Source: Spongilla lacustris (taxonomy: Eukaryota > Porifera > Demospongiae > Spongillida > Spongillidae). Taken from it: a stretch of DNA of 64,000 bases. The stretch covers positions 1,003,075 through 1,067,074 of the forward strand of contig OX442437.1 of assembly GCA_949361645.1 (NCBI GenBank). The letters run 5' to 3'. Positions 33,441 to 44,743 of this stretch are shown piece after piece (the stretch's first letter is position 1; each line of letters starts with the position of its first letter). The notes under the pieces are model-generated. The model was not told where the DNA came from, ran no database searches, and saw nothing but the letters and a program-made list of their open reading frames with translations. The position numbers and the translations under genes are program-made.

Positions 33441-34514
33441 GCAGCTGAATGTTTGGTACTTAAACGATGGAGTCTTGGCCGGTCATTCAACTTTTGTATC
33501 CCGAGCTCTAGACATCATACAGTCAGATGGCCTCCCTCTAGGTTTCCATGTGAATTTGAGTTGCTTAGCCCCAGTGACACATCATTGTTTCCCACCTCTA
33601 ACTTTGAACTCCTTGGAGTGCCAATCGGAGACACAGACAGCATTCTGCTCTAGCTTCATTGCCAGAAAAAGTTCCAGTCCGTCAGCACTATTATCTTACA
33701 TTGAAGATATTGGATCTTCAGACCCTCATTTTGCCCTCACTCTCCTCCATCATTGTGCCTCCTTCTGCAAATTAATACATCTAGCTAGAGGCACTCCTTC
33801 CACAAGTGCGGTTGTAGCCTTGAAGGACTTTGACCTCGCTGTTGCTAACTGCTTCACCATATGCACAGGCCTGGACATCTCAGTAGATGCTTGGAAGCAA
33901 GCACAACTGAGCCCATGTAGAGGAGGCCTAGGATTGCGCCCCCTCTCTCCACGCACCAGCTGCTTATATCTCTTCCGTAATGCAGTTCTGACTCAGCCAC
34001 TCCACTCCACCCCCATCTCACCAGCTCGATCACTTTATTCAACAACTGTGTTTCCTATTCTGAAGCTGTTTTGATCCGCTGTCCAACCCACCTTCACAGT
34101 GACACCTTTCTGATGTGTTACAACACTCCATTGTTCGCTAGCCTTAACAACTCCATGTCCTGCTCTAACAATGCACGACTTCTCACAGTGTCCTCCCCTC
34201 ATGCCTCTGCCTGGCTCTCAGTTGTCCCTTTCGAAGTCATGGGACTTCATCTTGATCCCTGTGAGCTCAACACTGCAGTCAAATGGTGGTTGGTTTTAAA
34301 TCCCCACTCTGGCAATAATGACATCCCTCAGACTTGCCCACTATGCCCAGAGAGCATGCTGGACACATTGTGTCACCATAGTGTCACTTGCAAGTGTGGG
34401 GGGAGATGTGTCTAATCGCCGTAACCTGCTGTGCAATGCAGTCTATGAGGCTTGTTGCTCGGCAACCCTGTCAGTTCGCTTGGAAGCAGGTTCCCAACCT
34501 ACACAGAACTCATT
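33440..34514 (+). mobile_element. Retrotransposon piece from RT motif C to the CCHC finger
   Basis: Begins at the RT catalytic motif C (WYLNDGVLAG, 33453-33482), with the first catalytic Asp replaced by Asn. The frame 33475-34074 covers the thumb. The frames 34071-34415 and 34318-34557 give SAWLSVVPFEVMGLHLDP, a long-linker finger (CPLCPESMLDTLCHHSVTC) and then decay. It runs head-on into a minus-strand copy at about 34515. Confidence 0.8.
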
Positions 34515-35313
34515 GGGGGTCGAGGTACAAACCCAGCTTTGTACTAGGCACCACTGAAAGCCAAGAGGATGCGTGTGGGGCTGATGCTGAGAGGAGGCGG
34601 GCCTTGTTAGCAGGGGATGAAGTATCTAATAGAGCTTTAAACTGCTGTGTGTCAATTTTGGAGACAGTATCTTTTGAGGTATGGGTGAGTCCACAGTACA
34701 CCTGCAAAGCCAGAAGAGCTAATTGATGTAATATATGCAGCACAGGCATGCAGAGACAAAGAACGCAGCCTCAAGCCTCCATACCTCAGACCCAGCTGTG
34801 CCTGCTGCCAGGCATGCTCTGTGAGGTCCAAAGCAGAACGTGTAGCAAAACATTATTTAACTGCCATATCAAATGTCAGAGGACAAGCTAGGGGGAGTGG
34901 ACTGAGCTATGTGAGCCAGCCTACAAAAACTGCCACACACACAAAGTAGGTTGAAAGCCACTTGGGGGTCAATGATGACAACATCCTGAAGTTTGGAAAG
35001 CAACTTTAAGGCCTCAACCCGCTTGGAGGCAATGAATTAGGTGCAGTGTCACCAATAGCTATACCAAAAATATCTGGTTGGGAGAGTGAGAGGCTTTCAT
35101 TGAGTCTGGGAACATATCCGCAGAACCCCACACATTTGGACAGATTGATGAAGATACCTAATGAGGGCCCCATGTCCTCTATGATGGTGAGGGCCCTGAG
35201 CAGTGATGACTTAGTCCCCGTTAAAACTCCATCACCCAGGAACCATGCCTGGTACAAAAGTTAAGGCAGTCATTCATCAGCATTGATTGATAACACAATA
35301 AAAATAATAATAA
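34510..35313 (-). mobile_element. Minus-strand retrotransposon piece, RT motif C and thumb
   Basis: On the minus strand the frame 35006-35257 starts WFLGDGVLTG, the RT catalytic motif C with its first Asp changed to Gly, and continues GPSLGIFINLSKC. The frame 34510-34749 ends PANKARLLSASAPHASSWLS. A TAA tract at 35297-35313 marks its upstream (5') edge. Confidence 0.8.
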
Positions 35314-35435
35314 TAACTTCACCTTAGTTCACTGCAATGCCAGTCTTGCTATCCTGTGCTAGATTTCAGCATTCAGTGGATGTAATTATAAGAGGGCTGA
35401 AGATGTTTTTTTGTTTGTTTTTAGTTTTTAAAAGC

Positions 35436-35487
35436 ATGCAGTGTTGTATGTGTGTGTGTGTGTGTTTGTATGTGTGTGTGTGTGTGT

Positions 35488-35521
<34 letters not shown>
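35436..35521 (+). repeat. (TG)n microsatellite
   Basis: Nearly uninterrupted TG repeats. A shorter version (44415-44437) occupies the same place upstream of the second CRT-like gene, so it belongs to the duplicated unit. Confidence 0.9.
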
Positions 35522-35523
<2 letters not shown>

Positions 35524-35791
35524 GTATAGTTTGATATTGTCTTCATTTATCTGTGTGTGGCATTTTCACGCACCTTTTATGTATGACTGTAAATAATAAA
35601 TCTCCTAGCTGTCGCTTGTAATTATCAGACCCGAAAACTTGGATCCGCCCCTGGTGTGGGTGTGTTTATGGTCAAATCCTAGCTAGCTGTGCAACGCTAT
35701 ATTACAGTCGTTGAATTAGTAATGACAATCATAGTAATTAAAGGGCATACATGTACATTGTATCGTATTCAGACCAGACTTCAGTCACATG

Positions 35792-35800
35792 TTATAAATT
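35792..35800 (+). promoter_or_regulatory. TATA box of CRT-like gene 1
   Basis: TTATAAATT lies 73 bp before the ATG and is conserved before gene 2. Confidence 0.55.
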
Positions 35801-35864
35801 GCGGTCAAATATAATACGACCACAGGGCACAGGTATACATCCTAGTTGATGGGATTGCAAAACA

Positions 35865-38376
35865 ATGGAAAAGGCTAACCTAGTGTTATTGGCTGCTAAT
35901 ATCGTGTTTGCAGTTCTTTCAGTGGTAGGCCAGGTAGGCCAGAACGTGTCCCTACCGCTATGGCTGGCGGCCGCGCAGATCAACAATTCGGGCAATTCCT
36001 CCAGGAACCAAGAAGTGTACTCCATGGGCCCCTACTTTGTCCTTTCGTTTTCCTCACTTGCCTTTGTAGTTGTGTTTGGACTGGCTACGGCCATTAACTT
36101 TCTATTGTTTTCAAAGAGAGTTACGAAACACGAACTTGAGTTTCCTCAATGGCAGCTGTTCTTGGTCGGTCTCTTTGACGCCTTAAACGGACTCTTCATA
36201 GTGTACGCCTCTCCTCCCGTGCGAACTGCTCCATTCCTCCAGGCTATACTCGGGAATTTTCTTATTCCCCTCACCATCGTCTTTCGGTAAGTTACATGTA
36301 CACCATATAATTAATGGTCCTCGCCGGTTATACAGACTAGTCTTATATTTAAAGTTTAAAAATCTCTAAACTCTCTTCAGTTCGATCGACGACCTAGTCT
36401 GTATACTATACTGTCACTAGTGTATATGTTACGCGCGCTCTAATCAGATTAATACCAATGCTGCATGTATCAAGTGGCCATGGAGTGCATGCTTTTTAAA
36501 AACATTCTATTCATAGCTCGAAGCAATAGTAGATGTATGAACTCTCTAGCAAGTGTGAAGCGTGGTCATGTGCTCGTGCTTTCAGAAAATCCCTCCCCCC
36601 ACAGGGCCACACAACATATGTACAAATGCACATGTGCACACTCATATGCACATCTGATTCACACATGCACACACACACGACTTTGACACAGCACAAACAA
36701 GCAGTATGTGTTAAATGACTCAGTACATTCTAACTTACATGCATATATCTGAAAATGAGAATCTTTCAAGCTGATATACCATACCTAATTCACTGTTTAG
36801 TTGAATACTCAGAATACAGTATTGCTGTGGGCGAAATTTGTGCTTCACATTCTGCTCCACTCTGTTTACCTGCACTGGCGCAGCTGAAAGAGCCATGTAT
36901 TTATTCTTTGTCCATGTATGATGGGTTGTGAAGACAATTAATTCGATTTTCCAACAAGTCAGTCAGTTGCACAATTAGCATAACCAAACATTTAGTCTGG
37001 CTTGACTGGAGGAAGGAGTAATGCAAGACTGAACTGCACCCCCCAATTCAACAATTGCTTCAATGTACAATGTACAATGAGATGCATTTCTAAATTTATG
37101 TGTTGTATGCATTCATATGATATCATTTTTTTTTGACACTAATTTAATGATTAATATAATAACCTTATATACAATTATTTATTTGGAGGAGGTATATCTT
37201 GTCTGCCCCCCCCCCCCCCCACTCCTATACAGGCTAATTGTTATTCGAAAGAGACCAACTCTTTTAAAACTCTGCTGCTCTGGAGCTGTTCTTCTTGGTC
37301 TTATCATTTCACTCATCCCAATCATGAGTGGAGATAACTCTGATCCAGAAGATCGGCAGGCCTGGCTACAGCAGCCCATAGCAGCAAGGGTTCTGTGGCC
37401 ACTGTGCTTCATGTTTGGATTTGTACGTCTTTTTTGTACTGTATAGTAAGGCATTAATGCAAAACATTTTGTTATTTTTATGTGCATTGATCACAGATAC
37501 CAGCAGCACTGATGAATGTGTTTGAGGAAAAGGGTCTCCAGGATAGCCGAAAAGTGAACCTGCTATACTACCTCTTCTGGATTAACCTTCACCAGCTCTG
37601 GGTAACTGCCTTACTCTTCTGGGTTGATATTATCCCAGAATTTGGGACCAGCAGTGGAATTCAACAATTTGGAAGATCGTGAGTGTGATCCTGGCAGAAG
37701 CCTGGACAGCAAAGAAATACATTAACCTCTCTCCATATAGCTACTGGTTTGCGATAAAGTGTTTCTTTGGACACGCTGGGTGTGACTACAGTGCTGGACT
37801 GCGAGGGACAATCTTCATTGCTATGTTTGTCCTCTCATACATTGCACAAGGCCTACTAATACGATATGCTGAAGGGGCTACACTTCTGGCTATTGTGCAG
37901 GTTAGAGTCTGATTACACCAACAGTGTGTTGTTAAGTACCTCTTTGCTGATAACTAAAGACTTTGGTTAGTCCACTGGGAGCCTTGTTCTGGAGCCTCTT
38001 CTCTTGCTCAGAAGGTTGTGACAGCATTGGATGGGGACCGAATGCTAGCAGCCTTACATACTACAGTATAGGAGGACTGGTGATAATCATCCCAGCAATC
38101 TTCCTTTATAACATGTAAGCCATATATGTGTGTGCAATGAATAATGCAAACAGAATGCAATAAAATATACTTGTGTATGTTATTCTCTCATTAGGTCCAA
38201 AAGTGACCTAGCAAGATGCTTTAAATGCATAGTTAGGTAAGTGTACAATACAGCTCTGCTTTACTGTGATACTGAATGTGTTTGCCAATGATGTGGTTGA
38301 ATTTTAAAGGCTTGATGACCCACAACCTATCATTCAGAATGAGGAGAGAAAACGGTTATTGGACCACTCAGAGTGA
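35865..38376 (+). CDS. CRT-like multi-spanning transporter, copy 1
   Basis: Seven exons (35865-36286, 37233-37422, 37497-37678, 37741-37900, 37960-38114, 38195-38236, 38310-38376) sum to 1218 nt, 405 residues, with all borders GT-AG and the frame preserved. About ten hydrophobic segments are visible, with N-glycosylation sites (NNSGNSS) in the first loop and a short acidic cytosolic tail. The order of segments resembles the chloroquine-resistance-transporter-like family (drug/metabolite transporter superfamily): FLVGLFDALNG...PPVRTAPFLQAI, RKRPTLLK, VFEEKGLQDSRKVNLLYY, and a C-terminal FIAMFVLSYIAQGL...ALFW. Members export amino acids, peptides or thiols from acidic organelles or plastids, so a lysosome-like membrane is plausible. 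Substrate unknown. The family call rests on pattern memory; another DMT branch is the alternative. Confidence 0.8.
37207..37220 (+). repeat. C-run in the polypyrimidine tract of intron 1
   Basis: About 15 C directly before the acceptor of exon 2; gene 2 has only five C at the same place (46576-46580). Confidence 0.8.
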
Positions 38377-39801
38377 GGAGACAGAAAATTTGTCGAAAGA
38401 CATGAAAGTGTGAAACTATGTTAATTTTAATTTTGAAAGACAAGTGCAATACTAAAGTATACACAGGACTGATAGGCTGTGCATACATATCTCACACATC
38501 TCAATGATCATATACAGATTACAGACAGTTCTAAGTGGCATACTTACACATGGATCACATACTACATTTATAAATCAGAACTGGTAACGGTATAGCTATT
38601 GTATTGAAGGACACTATAAACTGCTCATTTAGAAGCACCTCAACTTCAACCACCTTTTAAGATTTTTTTTTAACCAAACGACAGACTGTCCCACTGCAAT
38701 GCATCATATGTTGCAATGGTACTGCTTCTATCAGAGTGATCAATAATTGATGTATTGATACTGTGATACTTCAGTTTGGTATCTTCTATATAAGCATAGC
38801 ATTGAGATATCTTACATGATGTGTAAAACACTAGTCCATCTCGTATTATGGATGCTTGCAGTTTATCAAGTTCATTAATGTCATTCTTAAATCTGTCATT
38901 ATAACTCCAAACATCAGCAACAGTCTTCATACACAGATGACTACTGTAGAATAACTGACATTGGTTGTACGTGTAATACCACACGTTCTCAACTAGAACA
39001 ATGCATAACAAAGTCACACGATCTCTTATTTTAAAAAATTGATTACATTGCAAGGTTTGATTTATATGAGCACTGCACTAAATAGGAATCGCATCATATT
39101 TAACACAATGCATGCTACTACATACATATACGTCATACTGTCAGAAAATAATCTAGCTAAAGAACCCACACCTACGATACGGTGCGTTTTGTATTGAACA
39201 CACCATACTGACGGTCCACTGTCATATAAAAAAAGAAAAGTTGTTGGGCTTCGGGATTGTCGCGTACTTTAACCCTTGCGCATTGTCCAATTGCCATCAT
39301 ATTAAAATCATTAATGGATCTAGGTGTCCTTAAAGTCACTATAAGCCTTTCATGCAACCCATTCAGTGATTGGCAGAACTGATTCTGTTAACCTTCAACA
39401 CACCCTTTTTTTGATACACCCAATCGGTGAACTGTTGAAACCAATAGCAACTCGCTTTCTCAGTTCCGCAAGTTGTTCCTTAAAAAAAAAAAAACTTTTA
39501 AAATTGGATCGATCAATCAGTAATCAGTAATACGTCATTGAACTAGTGCACGTGAAGAACTGAGTTAACACACGTGTTGTAATCCGTAGCAATCTTAAGC
39601 TTGCAATAAATACCCCTTCGAGTCCCAGAATCTACAGCGCTGCTATATCTTATCTTATTTTCATAAATACATGAAGATTGAACCTTAGATATTTATGATT
39701 GAACTGATGATTGATGAAGGACTGTTGTAGTTTACATACACACCAACGCGCAGAACAACATGAAATGAACGAGAAAACATATCAGTGCGTACATCGTCAA
39801 G
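38377..39801. other. Intergenic between CRT-like gene 1 and Rac-E
   Basis: Contains the 3' UTR region of CRT-like gene 1. An open minus-strand frame of 127 codons (38670-39053, DVWSYNDRFKNDINELDKLQ) could be a hypothetical exon but matches nothing I know. Confidence 0.4.
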
Positions 39802-40694
<893 letters not shown>

Positions 40695-40757
40695 TTGGAT
40701 ACTGATTGATACGCGCTATTCAACTGCTGTACATGTACCTGTGTTTTATGCTAAGAG

Positions 40758-40793
40758 TTTAAATACATGCCATGGAGTTCTTAAAATAGATTC
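40758..40793 (-). promoter_or_regulatory. Rac-E promoter block
   Basis: On the minus strand GAATCTATTTTAAGAA (40793-40778) is followed by TATTTAAA (40765-40758), about 70 bp before the ATG. Matches the block before the tandem Rac genes. Confidence 0.55.
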
Positions 40794-40799
40794 TATAAT

Positions 40800-41984
40800 T
40801 AGAAGCTGCATGGCGTAATGCCTGGGAACGAGGACGAAGACAATGTGAAAATGCTGGGGAAAAGATTCATTGCAGGCCCGTAGAAGACTTTATAAGAGTG
40901 GTCCCGCAAAGTTAAAAATATATATTCACAAGAAAAGAAAGTGGTGCATGTGTATCTGGACTGAATCGAAGTGCCCGAAAGGCGCAAGCTAGATCTACAT
41001 GTATTCACTTAGCGGCCGGGGGATCCAGGGCCCCCAAGATTAAAATTTTGCCTTTCTTCTGCCATGTCAAATGCTTATTCAATTTATATATATGATAAAC
41101 GAGCGTACCTCAGCCATTCGGCATTCAAGATGTGTCATGTCTCCTTATTCACCAAACGATGAATTTCGTTTACTTGACTTGAATCAGTTGGAATAATGGT
41201 ATGTGTACTTTGTAGGTGGCTTTTAGTTTTAAAATACCGTTAATCCAATTCATCAAGGCCTATATGATCTAGGTAGTACACTTTCGCTGCACATGCAATT
41301 AATCCTGGAATACTTGCAACTTGCAACTGTTATGGCTGCGACAAACAACCGACGAATAAACCGTACTATCACGCTGTAGGCAGGGAGGATGTCGTAGCTA
41401 GTAGGCGTTGCCCTCAAAATATTCTTACGTGTAAAGAGTAATGTGTGCATGGGAACATTTTGGGTGGTACAAAAAGCGATCGGGTCATGCATGCATGCGT
41501 GTCCAGAAAGGGCTATACAATACATTCAATATGCGGCATCACATAAACTCCGTGCATGGTGTTATATAGAAGGCAGCAAAATGTAAGTTCTATATAATAA
41601 ACGTCATGCTGTGAGAAGAAGCAAGTTATAGAAGGAAGTTATACGTGCATAGGCTGCACCACCAACAGCAGTATACCATTATACTTATGAGCAAACAGCA
41701 TATGACTTGTTGTGCATGTTCTATCTGATGGATACCTTTGTATCTTTGCTGAACATAGCCAAGAAGGTATCTGCCACATTAAAATAAAATTCTGAAATAA
41801 ACACAGTGAATCAATGAAATTGTATAAACCTCGCCATTGATCTTTTGGCCACGAAGCAGTGCTTTAAATGAATGTACACTTATGGTTCTATCAATAGTTT
41901 GCAGAGACTCTGCATCGTTTTATGGCACTCATGAACTACAAACTGAAACCTGCAATTGCATGCATATATATGATGGTTTTACAA
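40800..41984. other. Intergenic stretch
   Basis: No gene seen. A GC-rich patch (GCGGCCGGGGGATCCAGGGC) at 41012-41031 resembles the ends of hAT-type MITEs. Confidence 0.4.
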
Positions 41985-42350
41985 TTGAAACTAAATTCAA
42001 CCTTTTTCTTGTTTTTCAGTCCAGAAATGTTGTATATGCATAAAGGGTTTTTGACTTCTGCTACTGCTACAGTAGTTTTCAAGAGACTTGCTTCATTGAT
42101 CGCGGATAAGCAGGAACAACCGTACAGTAAAACACTATTCTGGCTTCGCTGCAAAGTGAGCTTCTCCCTACTTAGGTCAGCTATCATGTGCCTCCGTGGT
42201 TCGCGCTCTTCTTACCACAGGCCACAGCATCTCTTTGATACATCAATTGACCTTGCAATTTCTGACAGCAAGGTCAATCTATCAGCTGTGTAAAGCCCTT
42301 TCAACTTGAAACTTCATTAATTTTATTAATCATTATTAATAATAAAATGG
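41985..42350 (+). mobile_element. Retrotransposon C-terminal relic
   Basis: The frame to 42293 reads FKRLASLIADKQEQPYSKTL and then VSFSLLRSAI, a diverged form of the FKTLARMVANRSDQP...AIALQKNNARAMI tail of the 28-30 kb element. It is followed by a TAA-type tract at 42318-42349. Confidence 0.6.
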
Positions 42351-43385
42351 CGTAGAATGCCTTGCTGCAGCTGCAATGGAAAGCGAGCGCTTTGTAAGGG
42401 TTGCACCTGTGCTAAAGGCAAGAAAGTCTGCATCGACTGCTACCCAGGAAGGAAAGGTAAGTGTGCTAACGCTTCGATTAGGCCTACAGCATCTCAGACA
42501 TCGTCGCAGCCGCTGCTCCCTATTTCGCTGCTCAATTCCTCATCTGTACCCAACAAGGCTCGCTTGTTATCCGTCTCTGCTCCCCATGCAGGCTCCTGGC
42601 AGTCTGTTGTCCCTTCTCCCGGTCTAGGCTTGCACCTGGAGCCTAATGAGTGTCAGATGGTCTTTAAATGGTGGCTGGGATTGGATACTTCTGGCCGTTC
42701 AACTTGTCCATTTTGCCCCCATGCTGCCCTTGACCCACTAGGTCACCATGCAATAACATGTCGACATGGGGGAGATGTTGTCATACGTCATAACATGCTG
42801 CGCGATGTGCTTGCAGATTTCTTCCGTCGAGCCCACCTGTCCGTTGCAGTGGAAAAGGGTCATGGTCTCACAAGAGATCACAACCGTCAACGTCCTGCTG
42901 ATTTGCTTGTGACAGGTTGGGACAGAGGTAGACCTGCAGCAATGGACATCACAGTGACCTCTCCACTCACTCCTGTCATCTTGGGGGAGTCATGCCAAGT
43001 GGTTGGTGCTGCAGCACTTGTAGCAGAGAATCGGAAGTTGCAGGCCAATAGCTCCAAATGTCAAGAGCTAGGGTGGGCCTGCACACCCTTGGCAGTAGAA
43101 ACGTACGGCAACTGGGGTGAGGTTGCTCAAGGAACATTCTCCAGGCTTGCACCCCACCTTGCCATCAGCCAGTCCAGGCCAAAGGCATTAGTGGTGGCAG
43201 ACATATATGGCAGGCTTAACCTCCATTTGGTGAAGTCCATTGCTAGGGCACTCCTGGCGAGAGAGCTTCATCCATCCTGACTGTGTATGTAGGAAATAGT
43301 AGTTGCATGTTTTTCAAGTGGTGTATACATGTTGTAATATATTAATAATATGTGTATTATTATTATTATTTTAAATATTAAAAAT
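42351..43385 (+). mobile_element. Internally deleted retrotransposon: Cys-rich N-terminus joined to the endonuclease end
   Basis: An open frame of 307 codons (42357-43280). Residues 1-38 form a compact Cys-rich module (Cys at 3, 4, 6, 13, 16, 18, 25, 28, 36; CSCNGKRALCKGCTC, then CIDCYPGRKGKC), probably zinc-binding. After a short Ser-rich linker the protein continues at ARLLSVSAPHAGSW, WWLGLDTSG, the CCHC finger (CPFC...LGHHAITC), RPADLLVTGWDRGRPAAMD (PAD, 14 residues, D) and the C-terminal ARALLARELHPS. The whole RT is missing, although the frame is open. A TAA tract precedes it (42318-42349) and AT-rich tails follow (43341-43401). The Cys-rich module probably shows what the N-terminus of the full-length element looks like. 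Confidence 0.85.
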
Positions 43386-43401
43386 AAATAAATAAATAAA
43401 A

Positions 43402-43823
43402 ATCATTTATTGTTTTTCTTATTTTATATTATTAATTGTGTTATTATCAAAAAAGTTAAGGAACAGTTTCCGAAATTATAAGTGTATGCAATACTAAGAA
43501 CAATGCTTTTGCCTCCTGCAACAAATAATGTGAATCCATCATAAAGATTGCTGTAGGAGTGGAATGAAGATAGTCGAGAAGTGTTGAATTTGATAAATTT
43601 GGTGATGATAAAGACACTGCTACTGGTCAGTTTCATCCCATTTTGTCATGCAACGTCTGGAAAATGTGTCTTCCCTGTTAGATTCTCTGCAATCCTCATT
43701 AAGTCTACGTACTCTCTCCTTGAGAGCAAATTCAAGCGCTTCAAATTGTGTTCTCACTTCAATGAATTCGTATCATGTACGAGATTTTGGTGTTTATTTG
43801 ACTCCAGTAGTACTGCTGCCATT
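43402..43823. other. Intergenic stretch
   Basis: AT-rich; no gene seen. Confidence 0.4.
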
Positions 43824-44078
43824 AATAAAGAATTATCGCGGATAATTCTACGTCAAAAGGAACAACTTGAAAGATGTCCCAAGGCTGTCAAAGGGCAGGG
43901 GGAACGGACTATAGGAGGGCGGCTGGGAGTAGGAGGGTACTGGGAGAGATCGCCAGTAACGATCTCTCCCAGTACCCTCCTACTCCTCTTCAGTCCGTTC
44001 CCCCTGCCCTTTGACAGCCTTGAGGCATCTTTCATGTTCTTCCTTTTGACGAAGAATTATCCGCGATAATTCTTTATT
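43824..44078. repeat. Inverted-repeat element with ~120-bp arms
   Basis: The left arm starts AATAAAGAATTATCGCGG; the right arm ends with its complement at 44078. The arms share the CTGTCAAAGGGCAGGGGGAA block and a GAGATCG core, with scattered mismatches and a few-base loop near 43953-43960. Each arm also carries the small palindrome AATTATCGCGGATAATT. MITE-like, no ORF. Confidence 0.75.
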
Positions 44079-44411
44079 CACGCAAGCGACGAAACGTTCA
44101 CAAAACGATCGATTAATCTGCAATATCGGCAAGTATTGTTACGTTGGCGCTGGCATATACGCTACAAAACTGCCGTCTTGGGTACTAAACAATAGAGGCA
44201 GCTACACAAATGGAGGTACAAATTGTTTCGTTCTGACGCTAGCGCCACGTTTGTTTATACCCGCAATGGGTATTAATGTTTTATTCAAGTGGTAGGGGGT
44301 AAATTTAAAGATAGGCATATACATTCTACAGTCAAAACGCTTCGTTTCTATCAGTGCACACAGGGTTAAGTGGGAGCAGCCGAATTCCAAAGTATAGTAC
44401 CCCCTATTTAA
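44079..44411. other. Intergenic before the CRT-like duplication unit
   Basis: No gene seen. Similarity to the sequence upstream of CRT-like gene 1 begins at about 44412. Confidence 0.4.
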
Positions 44412-44666
44412 GTATGCAGTGTTGTGTGTGTGTGGGTGTGGTGAGGGTATAGTTTGATACTGACTTCATTTATCTGTGTGTGGCATTCTCACGTACCTTT
44501 ATGTATGACTGTATTGAATAAATCCCTGAAATCGTGTGTTCATGGTCAAATCCTAGCTAGCTGTGCAACGCTGTATTACAGTCGTTGAATTAGTAATGAC
44601 AATCATAGTAATTAAAGGGCATACATGTACATTGTATAGTACTCGTGTTCAGACTTCAGTCACATG

Positions 44667-44675
44667 TTATAAATT
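44667..44675 (+). promoter_or_regulatory. TATA box of CRT-like gene 2
   Basis: TTATAAATT, 77 bp before the ATG, in sequence conserved with gene 1. Confidence 0.55.
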
Positions 44676-44743
44676 GCGGTCAAATATAATACGACGTACC
44701 ACAGGGCACAGGTATACATCCTAGTTGATGGGATTGCAAAATA

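Noticed and set aside
37679..37912. A separate small membrane protein
   Set aside because: It is exon 4 of CRT-like gene 1 read through a 62-bp intron; in the gene frame an in-frame TGA forces splicing. The same applies to 47036-47314 in gene 2.
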